A stretch of DNA of 32,207 bases from Acidiparvus fluvialis (GCA_041263285.1 JBFSVS010000010.1:1-32207), one strand, 5' to 3'; shown: positions 7,228 to 15,305, counted from the stretch's first letter. A program made the numbers and translations. Notes: a model not told the origin generated them from the letters alone.

Positions 7228-8295
7228 TTACATACCGTTAAGTTCTTGTCTAATATCCTTAGCATATTTTCCATTCGGTTCTAAGCTTAGATATTTCTTA
7301 AAGTTATTTTTTGCGGCAGGGATATTGCCACTGCTGTATTCCAACATCCCGAGAAGCCAATAGGACTCAGCAAAATTTGGATCGGCACTGATAGCCTTGA
7401 GAACTTTTGTACGCGCTTCGCCTGTTTTTCCTTCATTAAAGGCAGCCACAGCATCGTTATAGGCGATCTCAGGCCTAGGTCCTACAGCTTTTTCGAGAAA
7501 TGATCGATATTTTGTCGCGTTGTTATTATCCTTTGCTGACTCATAGTGACGAACAAGCATGTCAAAAATATCGGCATTGCTTTTATTGTCGGGCTCAGAA
7601 TCGGCAATTTCAGCGAGAAGTACAGTGCCTTCTTTCGTATTACCAGAACTGTATAAGGAGATAGCATAAGCTTTCTTGACTTTGGGCAGCAAGGTTAATA
7701 ATTCATTCTTTATCGCTTCATCTTTCATGGACTGCAATGCTGCGCTCATTCCTTGGTAAGCCTTAGAAAATAGGTCGACGGCTCCTTTGAAATCTTTTTC
7801 TCTATACAGAGGAAGACCTTGATTGAAAAACTGACGTGATTCTGTATCTAGTTTCATTGCTGGGTCAGAAGAAGTACTGCTTTCTGGATTTTCTTCTTTT
7901 ACGAATGCTTCATTTTGAATATCACGATTCGCGGTAGCGCCATATCGAACTCCACCCAATTGAGCTGGGCGATCTTCACCTATACGATAAAGGGTGATAT
8001 CTAACTGGACAGGCTCCGATAGGTCTATTTTGACCTGCTCTCTCGTAGGCTGATAACCTTCGGCTGTCGTTGTAACTTCAAAAAGCTGTGGCTCGAGACC
8101 CACTTGAAAGAAAGCCCCTTTTTCGTCAGCATAGATAGTTTTAGACAGATTTCTAGACGCCAACCGTAATACCAGTTTGGCTTTTGGAATTCGCTCACCC
8201 TTCGAATTGATTACTTTACCCAAAATTCGACCGGTTTGAGCAGTCAAAGAGACTGCCAGGAAAAGGGAAGTCAAAAGGATCATTTTCTTAATCAC
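7228..8295 (-). CDS. Exported protein with carboxypeptidase regulatory-like domain and TPR repeats
   Basis: This 355-residue protein starts at a GTG, chosen because GAGG lies about 5 nt upstream; an ATG four codons later is less well spaced. Residues 1-20 are a signal peptide ending near T-A-Q. Residues about 22-110 form a carboxypeptidase regulatory-like (Ig-like) domain: G-R-I-L-G-K-V-I-N-S-K-G-E-R-I-P-K-A at the start and L-D-I-T-L-Y-R at the end. A polar linker follows. From about 150 to 355 there are several TPR-type helical pairs, the clearest being the last, with A-E-S-Y-W-L-L-G-M-L-E-Y. It is likely periplasmic and a protein-binding scaffold. This architecture is common among exported proteins of Acidobacteriota and related phyla; the specific role is unknown. 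Confidence 0.85.
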   Translation of the reverse strand: MIKKMILLTSLFLAVSLTAQTGRILGKVINSKGERIPKAKLVLRLASRNLSKTIYADEKGAFFQVGLEPQLFEVTTTAEGYQPTREQVKIDLSEPVQLDITLYRIGEDRPAQLGGVRYGATANRDIQNEAFVKEENPESSTSSDPAMKLDTESRQFFNQGLPLYREKDFKGAVDLFSKAYQGMSAALQSMKDEAIKNELLTLLPKVKKAYAISLYSSGNTKEGTVLLAEIADSEPDNKSNADIFDMLVRHYESAKDNNNATKYRSFLEKAVGPRPEIAYNDAVAAFNEGKTGEARTKVLKAISADPNFAESYWLLGMLEYSSGNIPAAKNNFKKYLSLEPNGKYAKDIRQELNGM

Positions 8296-8304
8296 AGACG
8301 CCTC

Positions 8305-8316
8305 AATCTATAGATT
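8305..8316. repeat. Perfect 12-bp palindrome AATCTATAGATT in a divergent gap
   Basis: The palindrome lies 9 nt upstream of the GTG start of the TPR-protein gene and about 90 nt upstream of the thymidine kinase gene, in their shared 103-nt intergenic region. It could be a small operator. On the minus strand it sits just ahead of the GAGG ribosome-binding site. No regulator is encoded nearby. Confidence 0.35.
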
Positions 8317-8317
8317 C

Positions 8318-8346
8318 TTGGGATGGAGCAGGGCTCCTAGTAGTAT
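8318..8346 (+). promoter_or_regulatory. Candidate promoter for thymidine kinase
   Basis: TTGGGA (8318-8323), a 17-nt spacer, and TAGTAT (8341-8346): four of six matches in each box with ideal spacing. The spacer contains a 5-bp hairpin (GGAGC-agg-GCTCC, 8325-8337). Initiation here would leave a leader of about 45 nt before the ATG at 8399. Confidence 0.28.
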
Positions 8347-8398
8347 TGTATATGACTTCCCAACGGTATTTCTCCCCTTTAAATTTGAGGCCAATCTG

Positions 8399-9016
8399 AT
8401 GGTCATGTCAAAAACGTCAGGAACCATCGAGTTGATCTGTGGACCGATGTTTTCAGGTAAATCTGAAGAATTGATTCGTCGGGTAAATCGGGTGGTGATA
8501 TCCAAACAGCCCGTTCAGGTTTTTAAACCCATCTTAGATACTCGATCAAAAAAAGAAGAAATATCTACCCATGAAGGTAAGTTTTTTAGGGCCATTCCAA
8601 TTCTAAACTCCACACAACTCATCGAAAAAATAAATCATGAAATAACTACGGTCGCTATCGATGAAGCTCAATTCTTCGATGAGGGACTTGTTTCAATAGT
8701 GGAAGCTTTGGCTGATAAAGGACACCGAGTCATTCTTGCTGGACTTGATCAAGATTATCTTGGAGAGCCATTTGGGGTCATGTCCCTTTTACTTGCGAAA
8801 GCAGAGTTTGTAACAAAACTTCAAGCGGTCTGCATGCAATGTGGTGGTTTAGGGACTCGTACCCAACGATTAGTAAATTCATCAGATCGAGTCCTCGTTG
8901 GCGCATCTGATCTCTACGAAGCTCGCTGCCGAAAATGTCATGAAAGGTCGGAAGCGGCACCGATACCACTAAATTGGGACCTTAAACGCTCAAATAGATC
9001 ATCAGGAGATAATTAA
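8399..9016 (+). CDS. tdk: Thymidine kinase (type II, TK1-like)
   Basis: This enzyme phosphorylates thymidine to dTMP in the salvage pathway. The ATG at 8399 is chosen because GAGG (8387-8390) lies 8 nt upstream and because homologues start just before the G-x-I-E-L-I-C-G-P-M-F-S-G-K-S P-loop; the frame extends further upstream without support. That gives 205 residues. After the P-loop come V-A-I-D-E-A-Q-F-F (Walker B-like, with the catalytic Glu), the lasso region, and a zinc site made of C-M-Q-C and C-R-K-C. It shares a strand with the downstream acyl-CoA dehydrogenase (2-nt gap). Together with the dCMP deaminase at 14719-15189, it means both salvage and deamination routes feed dTMP. Confidence 0.95.
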   Translation: MVMSKTSGTIELICGPMFSGKSEELIRRVNRVVISKQPVQVFKPILDTRSKKEEISTHEGKFFRAIPILNSTQLIEKINHEITTVAIDEAQFFDEGLVSIVEALADKGHRVILAGLDQDYLGEPFGVMSLLLAKAEFVTKLQAVCMQCGGLGTRTQRLVNSSDRVLVGASDLYEARCRKCHERSEAAPIPLNWDLKRSNRSSGDN

Positions 9017-9018
9017 TT

Positions 9019-10206
9019 ATGCCTACCTCACACTCCGGTTCATTTTCAACTGACTTCATGCTGTTTCAGCTGCATCTCACAGATGAGGAGAAATTGGTCA
9101 AGCAATCAGCCCGAGAGTTTGTAAATAAGGAAGTTCTTCCCATTATTGAAAAACATGCCCAAGATCAGACCTTTCCTCATGACCTTATTTCCAAGATGGG
9201 TAGCCTAGGTTTTTTTGGACCTACGCTTCCTGAAAAATACGGTTGTTCTAATCTTTCTGCTATCTCCTATGGCCTATTAATGTACGAATTAGAGCGAGGC
9301 GATTCTGGTATTCGCTCGGTTGCCTCGGTACAGAGTTCCCTCGTGATGTGGCCTATTTTTCAGTATGGCAACGATAGGCAAAAAGACTATTGGCTCCCCT
9401 TACTTGCCTCTGGGGAGAAAGTAGGTTGTTTTGGTCTTACTGAAGCTGACTTCGGATCTAATCCTTCCGGAATGCTTACTAAGGCAGTTAAACAGAGTAA
9501 TGGCAAGTGGTTGATTAACGGGACAAAAATGTGGATTACGAACGGAAGTATTTCTGATGTTGCTGTTGTGTGGGCACAGACTGAGCAGGGCGTTAGGGGT
9601 TTTCTTGTTCCAACGTCAACCCCCGGCTTTAAATCAGTCCTTATGAAGGGGAAGTGGAGTCTCAGGGCATCCGTAACCAGCGAATTAATCCTTGAGGATG
9701 TTCTTGTTGATGAAGAGACTTCGCTCTTACCGGAAGCTCGAGGTCTCAAAGCTCCGCTGAGTTGCTTGTCTCAAGCTCGCTATGGCATTGCTTGGGGGGC
9801 TCTCGGAGCAGCTGAGATGTGCTATGAAACAGCCCTTGATTATGCCTTGCATAGAAAGCAATTTGATCGTCCTATCGCTGGATTTCAATTGCAACAAAAA
9901 AAACTTACCGAAATGGTCACTGAAATCACCAAAGGCCAGTTACTCGCACTCCAGTTAGGAAAACTTAAGGATAGCCATAAGATTACCCCTGCACAAATTT
10001 CTATGGCCAAGATGAATAATGTTAAAGTTGCCCTCGATGTATGTCGTTCAGCGCGTACGATTTTGGGAGCTAATGGAATACTAGATGAATACCCCGTCAT
10101 GCGGCATATGGCCAACTTGGAATCCGTTTATACCTATGAAGGTACACATGATATGCATACATTAATTGTTGGCGAGGAGATAACCGGAATCTCTGCTTTC
10201 AGTTAA
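9019..10206 (+). CDS. gcdH: Glutaryl-CoA dehydrogenase (acyl-CoA dehydrogenase family)
   Basis: This FAD enzyme oxidises and decarboxylates glutaryl-CoA to crotonyl-CoA in the breakdown of lysine, tryptophan and aromatic compounds, passing electrons to ETF. The 395-residue protein matches GCDH much better than other acyl-CoA dehydrogenases. It has G-I-R-S-V-x-S-V-Q-S-S-L-V-M, with the Arg that holds the glutarate carboxylate, C-F-G-L-T-E-x-x-F-G-S-N-P, and W-S-L-R-A-S-V-T. It also has A-R-Y-G-I-A-W-G-A-L-G-A and the C-terminal Y-E-G-T-H-D-M-H with catalytic Glu374. GGAG at 9005-9008 supports the ATG at 9019. The gene follows tdk by 2 nt. ETF, glutaconyl-CoA and crotonase genes are not in the window. 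Its stop abuts the tolC-like stop with no gap. Confidence 0.93.
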   Translation: MPTSHSGSFSTDFMLFQLHLTDEEKLVKQSAREFVNKEVLPIIEKHAQDQTFPHDLISKMGSLGFFGPTLPEKYGCSNLSAISYGLLMYELERGDSGIRSVASVQSSLVMWPIFQYGNDRQKDYWLPLLASGEKVGCFGLTEADFGSNPSGMLTKAVKQSNGKWLINGTKMWITNGSISDVAVVWAQTEQGVRGFLVPTSTPGFKSVLMKGKWSLRASVTSELILEDVLVDEETSLLPEARGLKAPLSCLSQARYGIAWGALGAAEMCYETALDYALHRKQFDRPIAGFQLQQKKLTEMVTEITKGQLLALQLGKLKDSHKITPAQISMAKMNNVKVALDVCRSARTILGANGILDEYPVMRHMANLESVYTYEGTHDMHTLIVGEEITGISAFS

Positions 10207-11781
10207 CTATTTGATTTCGAGTCCGCGCGCCTGGAGCAGGGTTCCTTGCGCTTGTTCAAGTGCTGTCTTGGCCTTAGCGTAATTGATTTGTGCCTGTAAT
10301 TCATTAGCTATCGATGCATCTAGGGTATTTTGCTTCGATTGAACAAGAAAGTTTGTACTCATACCATTCTGAAATTTCTTTTGCTCTGCTTCAAAGTCCT
10401 GCTGAGTGAATAATCTAGTTTTCTGAGCTGCATTTACGCCTCTTGATGCCGCATCAACATTTCTAAAAGCTTGTTCTACTTGAAGTCGAATGCTTAATTT
10501 GAGGTCTTGAAGATTGAGTTCGCTCTGTCTATATTGGGCATTGGCAACAGCATTGCTCCCTCTACCTGCACGATTTAATAGAGGAATCGAGAACGTGACC
10601 CCAAAACTATAGCCCGGATACCGCTTACTAGTTAAGTCCTCTCGTACCAATGTGGGTGTTGATCGCGTTGCAGAATTCTCGTTTATGCCCACGCTCACAT
10701 CTAGTTGTGGAAGCATTCGGTTGAATGCATTGCTTTTAAGGATTTCTTTAGATTTAAGATCGAGTTCCGCTACCTTTAATTCAACTCTATTCTGAATTGC
10801 TAGGTCAATTGCCGAGATAGGGTCGCCTACAAGTGGTTCGACGGTAGGCACATCAGTTGGAATAATACCAGAGGGACGATCTTGGATAGTTGGGTAAAGG
10901 GCACGATAAAGAGCATCGGTTGCATTTAAATACTGAGCCTCAGCGGTGATGATATCCTGCTCGCGTAGAGCGACTTGTGCTTCAGCGGACGTTACTTCGA
11001 TTGGAGCGAGAATTCCAACCTCAACCCGAACCTTGCTTTCTTTGAGCTGCGCTTGAGCTAAATTTAATGATGCTTTTTTGTTCTGGAAGTTTCGTGTTGC
11101 AAATACTAGATCCCAGTAAAGATTTTCTGTGGATGAGACCAGGGCAATAATTGACTGCTGAAATGTATAGTCGGAGGCAATTGAGTTATTTTGACTCACA
11201 AGATAATTAGCTGCGGCAGAACGGGGGCCAAACCCCTTAAGGAGGCTCTGAGTATAGGATGCGCTGAACGATCCGGTATAAGGGAAGGGGCTTGCAGGAA
11301 GAGGTCCAAAGGGTGATGTTATAGAGGGGCTGGAAATTGGCGTAATAGTTTGAGTACCACTTACAATCGAAGAATTGTAATTGGGGCCGAGGTAATTAGC
11401 CTGAAAAGTCCCCCCCCAAATGAAGGCTTTGGAAAGAGTAGCCGTCAGGGATCGAGATTTTCTGGTCGAATTTGTTTCCGTTGTAATAAGAGTGGATGGT
11501 GAGTTCTGAATGGTGCTATTGGAAATACTAGCCGACTGGATCTTTGAATAATTGTCGGATGTAATGAAGTTAAAATCGAAAGCGCCATCTTGTATTAGTT
11601 CATTAGCTTTGGTGGCTGCACGAATATTTCTAGCAATTCCAACTTGTAAATTATTTTTTAAAGAAGTTTGCACTGCATCGAATAACGATAACTTCAAGGG
11701 CTCGCTTTTGATGGGCTCTTGGGCAGAGACAATCATCATTGGAAGGGCTGAAAAGGCAAAGAAGGCTGATCGCGATTTCAT
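10207..11781 (-). CDS. TolC-family outer-membrane efflux protein
   Basis: This 524-residue protein has an N-terminal signal peptide (M-K-S-R, then a hydrophobic stretch ending in V-S-A-Q) and two outer-membrane efflux (OEP) repeats. The first repeat has the long amphipathic helices around residues 190-280, with many Ala, Gln and Leu. The second runs from about 310 to the end, with Q-A-Q-I-N-Y-A-K-A-K-T-A-L-E-Q-A-Q-G-T-L-L in the last helix. Such proteins form trimeric channels for type I secretion or RND/ABC efflux. No membrane-fusion protein or pump gene is adjacent, so the partner is unknown. GAGGAA about 9 nt before the ATG supports the start. The Ser/Thr/Pro-rich part (about 90-175) should include barrel strands and a variable loop. 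Confidence 0.9.
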   Translation of the reverse strand: MKSRSAFFAFSALPMMIVSAQEPIKSEPLKLSLFDAVQTSLKNNLQVGIARNIRAATKANELIQDGAFDFNFITSDNYSKIQSASISNSTIQNSPSTLITTETNSTRKSRSLTATLSKAFIWGGTFQANYLGPNYNSSIVSGTQTITPISSPSITSPFGPLPASPFPYTGSFSASYTQSLLKGFGPRSAAANYLVSQNNSIASDYTFQQSIIALVSSTENLYWDLVFATRNFQNKKASLNLAQAQLKESKVRVEVGILAPIEVTSAEAQVALREQDIITAEAQYLNATDALYRALYPTIQDRPSGIIPTDVPTVEPLVGDPISAIDLAIQNRVELKVAELDLKSKEILKSNAFNRMLPQLDVSVGINENSATRSTPTLVREDLTSKRYPGYSFGVTFSIPLLNRAGRGSNAVANAQYRQSELNLQDLKLSIRLQVEQAFRNVDAASRGVNAAQKTRLFTQQDFEAEQKKFQNGMSTNFLVQSKQNTLDASIANELQAQINYAKAKTALEQAQGTLLQARGLEIK

Positions 11782-11924
11782 AGAATTATGTTCCTCAAAG
11801 TAGTCGGATAAACTGTGATTCTTCAGTATAGCCCTTGAGGTATTAGGATATTTAATTAGAACTTTAGAAAGCGGCGAAAGGACCTTTAGGGTTGCTCATT
11901 GGCCAAAAAGCAGTCCTCAAAGGC

Positions 11925-13058
11925 CTATTTACCGAGCAACTCTCGAGCAATGACAATACGCTGAATCTCTGAGGTTCCTTCATAAATTGTTGTAACTCGA
12001 ACATCACGATAGAGGCGCTCCACCACATAGTCGCTGGTGTACCCATAACCCCCATGTATTTGGACGGCTTTGTCGCATATCCATACGGCATTCTCAGTCG
12101 TAAATAATTTAGCCGTGGCTGACTCAAGGGTTGCTTTTTGATGATTCATAATTTTTGAAGCAGCACGATATATCAATAAACGAGAGGCTTGTACTTTGGA
12201 TTCCATTTCTGCTAAGTAGGTTGAAATGGATTGATGGTCACCAATTCGTTTCCCGAAAGTGGTTCGTTCTTTCGAATATTTAATTGATTCATCGACTGCT
12301 CGTTGTGCAATTCCGAGAGCTTGGGCTGCTATCCCGACTCGTCCTTCATCGAGACCACCAAGGGCAACCTGAAGCCCGGCGCCTTCAGGGCCTAGGAGGT
12401 TCTCCTCGGGAACAAAAACATCCTGGAGGGTTACCATGACGGTATTCGAAGATTTAAGCCCCATTTTTTTTTCGGCCGGAGCAAGGATGAGGCCTTTGTG
12501 TCCTGATTCGACGACAAATGCCGATATCCCCTTTTTTCCAAGGCTAGGGTTGGTGACCGCCATCACTATGAAGTATTTTGCGTACGCTCCGTTGGTGATC
12601 CAAGCTTTAGAGCCATTTAGGATCCAACCGCCATCGATTCTGGTTGCCTTCGATTGGAGTGAAGCTGCATCAGAACCTGCGTTCGGTTCGCTCAGCATGA
12701 AAGATCCCAAGGCTCGTCCGGAACATAAATCTGGTAAATATTTCTTCTTCTGTTCCTCAGAACCAAAAGATAAAATTGGCCCGCAGACTACTGAATTATT
12801 TACACTCATAGCAACAGCTAGTGAGGCATCACAGTAGGCGATTTCTTCTAACGCTAATAGGTAAGAGATTAAATCCTGCCCTGATCCTCCATAACTCTCG
12901 GGTACCATCATTCCCATGAATCCCATTTCGCCAAGTTTGTGAATCAGAGCTGATGCGAATAGGCTCTCCCGGTCTCTCATTGAGGCTTCGGGTTCTACTT
13001 CACTTCGTGCAAAATTCCGAGCGAGGTCTCGGATAGATAGTTGGTCATCGGTGTACAT
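11925..13058 (-). CDS. Acyl-CoA dehydrogenase, short-chain/butyryl-CoA type
   Basis: This FAD-dependent enzyme makes the alpha-beta double bond in acyl-CoA and hands electrons to ETF. Its length of 377 is typical. It has F-M-L-S-E-P-N-A-G-S-D-A (flavin site), W-I-L-N-G-S-K-A-W-I-T-N, K-M-G-L-K-S-S-N-T, G-L-D-E-G-R-V-G-I-A-A-Q-A-L-G-I-A and C-terminal Q-I-H-G-G-Y-G-Y. The catalytic base is Glu360 in I-Y-E-G-T-S-E-I-Q-R. The position of the base in this motif is that of short and medium-chain enzymes rather than isovaleryl-CoA dehydrogenase. Chain length cannot be fixed from sequence. The ATG at 13058 lies 13 nt from GAGG, and a 9-bp inverted repeat surrounds that Shine-Dalgarno. ETF is not encoded here. 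Confidence 0.93.
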   Translation of the reverse strand: MYTDDQLSIRDLARNFARSEVEPEASMRDRESLFASALIHKLGEMGFMGMMVPESYGGSGQDLISYLLALEEIAYCDASLAVAMSVNNSVVCGPILSFGSEEQKKKYLPDLCSGRALGSFMLSEPNAGSDAASLQSKATRIDGGWILNGSKAWITNGAYAKYFIVMAVTNPSLGKKGISAFVVESGHKGLILAPAEKKMGLKSSNTVMVTLQDVFVPEENLLGPEGAGLQVALGGLDEGRVGIAAQALGIAQRAVDESIKYSKERTTFGKRIGDHQSISTYLAEMESKVQASRLLIYRAASKIMNHQKATLESATAKLFTTENAVWICDKAVQIHGGYGYTSDYVVERLYRDVRVTTIYEGTSEIQRIVIARELLGK

Positions 13059-13059
13059 A

Positions 13060-13094
13060 TATCTAAATGTACCTCTATATTTTAAATTTAGATA
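13060..13094 (-). promoter_or_regulatory. 9-bp inverted repeat around the acyl-CoA dehydrogenase ribosome-binding site
   Basis: TATCTAAAT and its exact complement ATTTAGATA (plus-strand arms 13060-13068 and 13086-13094) flank a 17-nt spacer that holds the GAGG Shine-Dalgarno. In RNA this would form a hairpin with the ribosome-binding site in its loop, ending 1 nt before the ATG. In DNA it could be an operator. It is almost the whole of the 48-nt gap after the lipB fusion gene. Confidence 0.5.
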
Positions 13095-13106
13095 AAAGTA
13101 AGGAAA

Positions 13107-14204
13107 TTAATCCTTTAATAAATCCGATAATCGATCTATCACAATCCTCATTCCATCCCACGGAGTTAGATCTTTGGCTCTGTCAACGCTCGCCCATTCA
13201 TAGACCTCGTGCTCGAATTCCGAAAGAACTACCTTTGCTTCTGGAGCACCAACCCTCAGAGCAAAACAATGTTCTGTGTTAAATAAATAGGGTTTTCCGA
13301 GACGTTCTTTTGGAATCACAAAAGTGTGTTGGTAATTTAAATCAATCAAGTCGCCTTTCAGCCCCGTCTCCTCAAAAACTTCCCTAAGGGCCGCTTGAGT
13401 TAACGATTCACCCGGATCTAACATTCCGGTAACGCTTTGCCACCATCCGCCATCCTCGGGAACTCGCTTCATCATTAATATCTCAATTTTCTTCGTGATC
13501 TCTCGAAAGACGATCACCGACACGCTTCGGGTTGGTGCAGGGGGTTGATGGAGATTCAAACCGAACTGCTGACAAATCTCACTGATCAAAATCTTCTTAA
13601 CTACACTAACGGGAGGCGCTTTGTCTCCAAGTAAAGAGGCAATACTTGCAACACCTCGATCTTTGAAACCACAGGCATTAATACCCAAGTAATGATCAAG
13701 GTTAGGGCTAACGTTGAATGCAATTCCGTGCGTCGTAATCCACTTTGATACGTGTAACCCTATGGCACCTAGCTTGGAAAATTTATTATCCGTTCTTACC
13801 CATACTCCGGAATCTCCCTTGATTTGTTGTGCGGATATTCCTAATTGAGAAGTTGTACGAATCATAGATTCTTCGAGGCCCCTTACGAAGTTTCCAAGAT
13901 TGATTCCAATCTGTTGCAGATTAAGGATGGGATAGACAACGATTTGGCCGGGTCCATGATAAGTAATATCTCCTCCCCGAGTAGTCTCAAAGACTTGAAT
14001 CCGCTTCTCGTCGAGAAATTTATCGGTCCAAATAAGGTTTTCGCGATTAGCATTTTTCCCTAAAGTAAATACAGGGTTATGTTCTAAAACTACGAGATGT
14101 TGCTGGTTGGCCCCTTGAACATCTTCTTCGAGCAATTTCTGAATTCTAAGACCGGCACGGTAATGGACAGGACCCAAGTCATGAAATACGACTTCATTGT
14201 TCAC
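13107..14204 (-). CDS. lipB: Octanoyltransferase LipB fused to a C-terminal Nudix hydrolase
   Basis: This 365-residue fusion starts at a GTG with a weak GGGA site. Residues 1 to about 220 are LipB, which moves octanoate from acyl carrier protein to lipoyl domains. They include R-G-G-D-I-T-Y-H-G-P-G-Q (about 76-87), catalytic Lys144 in K-L-G-A-I-G, and catalytic Cys178 in I-N-A-C-G-F. Residues about 224-365 are a Nudix domain. Its box runs from Gly260 to Leu282 (G-M-L-D-P-G-E, then R-E-V-F-E-E-T-G-L) and is intact. W-W-Q-S-V-T-G before the box and N-T-E-H-C-F-A-L after it resemble NudB, the dihydroneopterin triphosphate pyrophosphatase of folate synthesis. No stop or frameshift lies at the junction. 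purE is 12 nt upstream. LipA is not in the window. Confidence 0.92.
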   Translation of the reverse strand: MNNEVVFHDLGPVHYRAGLRIQKLLEEDVQGANQQHLVVLEHNPVFTLGKNANRENLIWTDKFLDEKRIQVFETTRGGDITYHGPGQIVVYPILNLQQIGINLGNFVRGLEESMIRTTSQLGISAQQIKGDSGVWVRTDNKFSKLGAIGLHVSKWITTHGIAFNVSPNLDHYLGINACGFKDRGVASIASLLGDKAPPVSVVKKILISEICQQFGLNLHQPPAPTRSVSVIVFREITKKIEILMMKRVPEDGGWWQSVTGMLDPGESLTQAALREVFEETGLKGDLIDLNYQHTFVIPKERLGKPYLFNTEHCFALRVGAPEAKVVLSEFEHEVYEWASVDRAKDLTPWDGMRIVIDRLSDLLKD

Positions 14205-14216
14205 AAATATCCCAAA

Positions 14217-14726
14217 TTAAAAGGATTTTAGTTTTAGAATCTTTTTGGTTTGGTCAGCTCGAAATCTCTTCAGATTTGATGCAAGCTGCTTGTTGGATAA
14301 GGCTAAGATCGATATGGCTAGAAGAGCTGCATTGGCAGCTCCTGATTTACCCACCGCTACGCAGGCCACTGGAATCCCCTTGGGCATTTGTACAATACTA
14401 AGGAGAGAATCTAACCCGTGTAGCGGTTTGGTGTAGATGGGAATTCCTATCACAGGTAGATGGGTTTTAGAGGCAGCCATACCAGGTAAATGAGCTGAAC
14501 CCCCGGCTCCCGCAATAAGAACTTGTAACCCTCGATCTGCAGCGGATTCACAGTATTTGAAGAGTAAATTGGGGGTGCGGTGGGCACTAACCACCTTCAT
14601 TTCGAAGGGTACATTCATCTTCTTAAGCATCTGAGCTGCAAGACGCATGGTGCTGGCATCTGATTGAGAACCCATAATGAGACCCACAAGGGGTTTTCGC
14701 GATAGTCGGTTATTTTTTTTAGCCAT
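14217..14726 (-). CDS. purE: N5-carboxyaminoimidazole ribonucleotide mutase (PurE, class I)
   Basis: PurE moves the carboxyl group of N5-CAIR to C4, giving CAIR in purine synthesis. It forms an octamer in the cytosol. The 169 residues show G-S-Q-S-D-A-S-T-M near the N-terminus, V-V-S-A-H-R-T-P with the catalytic His, I-A-G-A-G-G-S-A-H-L-P-G-M, and S-I-V-Q-M-P-K-G-I-P-V-A. This pattern is that of class I enzymes, which need PurK; purK is not next to it. The last 15 residues are Lys-rich. It overlaps the dCMP deaminase gene by 8 nt, and lipB follows 12 nt later, so the three genes probably form one transcript. Confidence 0.95.
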   Translation of the reverse strand: MAKKNNRLSRKPLVGLIMGSQSDASTMRLAAQMLKKMNVPFEMKVVSAHRTPNLLFKYCESAADRGLQVLIAGAGGSAHLPGMAASKTHLPVIGIPIYTKPLHGLDSLLSIVQMPKGIPVACVAVGKSGAANAALLAISILALSNKQLASNLKRFRADQTKKILKLKSF

Positions 14727-15189
14727 TTGAAGACTCGTGAGATAGACGCTCGAATTTAATGCCCACTTCTTTAAACATTGATGCAGTCAATGCCATAGAC
14801 TCGTTCCAATTATCGGGAATATCCTTTTCACAACACCAATACACCTCACGGATACCCACCTGTATGATCCCTTTGGCGCAATCAGAGCAGATCGGTAGTC
14901 CCCATACGTATAAAACAGATCGGTCTAAAGAGATTCCATTATAGGTTGCGTTGTAAATTACGTTCATCTCTGCATGAACTACGTATTGATATTTAGTAGG
15001 GCGATTCCGTAATCGCTCGTCTGTATCTTCAATCCCGCGGGGAAAACCGTTGTAACCCTGGGATAGGATCTGTCCTTTAGCGCCGACGGCTACCGACCCA
15101 ATCTGACTTGAGGGATCCTTAGACCACAGCGCAACATTTTTGGCTAATTCCATATAGCGCCAATGCCACTTATGCGATAGGACTTTCAC
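14719..15189 (-). CDS. dCMP deaminase family protein
   Basis: This zinc-dependent cytidine/deoxycytidylate deaminase fold protein makes dUMP from dCMP, the precursor of dTMP. Its 156 residues include S-S-Q-I-G-S-V-A-V, the G-Y-N-G-F-P-R-G motif typical of dCMP deaminases, V-V-H-A-E-M-N (zinc His and catalytic Glu, about residues 72-78) and P-I-C-S-D-C (zinc Cys pair). It starts with GTG at 15189, supported by AGGAG about 10 nt upstream; the next downstream Met is inside the conserved domain. It is first in the minus-strand run deaminase-purE-lipB. ComEB-like deaminases are similar in sequence, but there is no competence gene nearby. Confidence 0.9.
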   Translation of the reverse strand: MKVLSHKWHWRYMELAKNVALWSKDPSSQIGSVAVGAKGQILSQGYNGFPRGIEDTDERLRNRPTKYQYVVHAEMNVIYNATYNGISLDRSVLYVWGLPICSDCAKGIIQVGIREVYWCCEKDIPDNWNESMALTASMFKEVGIKFERLSHESSNG

Positions 15190-15283
15190 GTAAAGTAATC
15201 TCCTTATATGCTTTTGCAGGAAACTTCTATCATAACTCGCCGTTTATATTATTGCCCCGCTGTGACCGATAGTAATGCTTTTT

Positions 15284-15305
15284 AACCCCTTAATATAGAG
15301 GGGTT
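15284..15305. repeat. Stem-loop AACCCCT / AGGGGTT in the divergent gap before hppA
   Basis: There are 7-bp arms (15284-15290 and 15299-15305) and an 8-nt A/T loop that includes TAATAT. The repeat lies in the 176-nt region between the dCMP deaminase and pyrophosphatase genes. Neither side has a T tract, so it is not a clear terminator. An operator or leader structure is possible. No convincing promoter pair was found in the rest of this gap. Confidence 0.4.

Noticed and set aside
13092..13112. AAGGA/TCCTT stem at the end of the LipB-Nudix gene as a terminator
   Set aside because: A 5-bp A/T-rich stem with no proper T tract; too weak.
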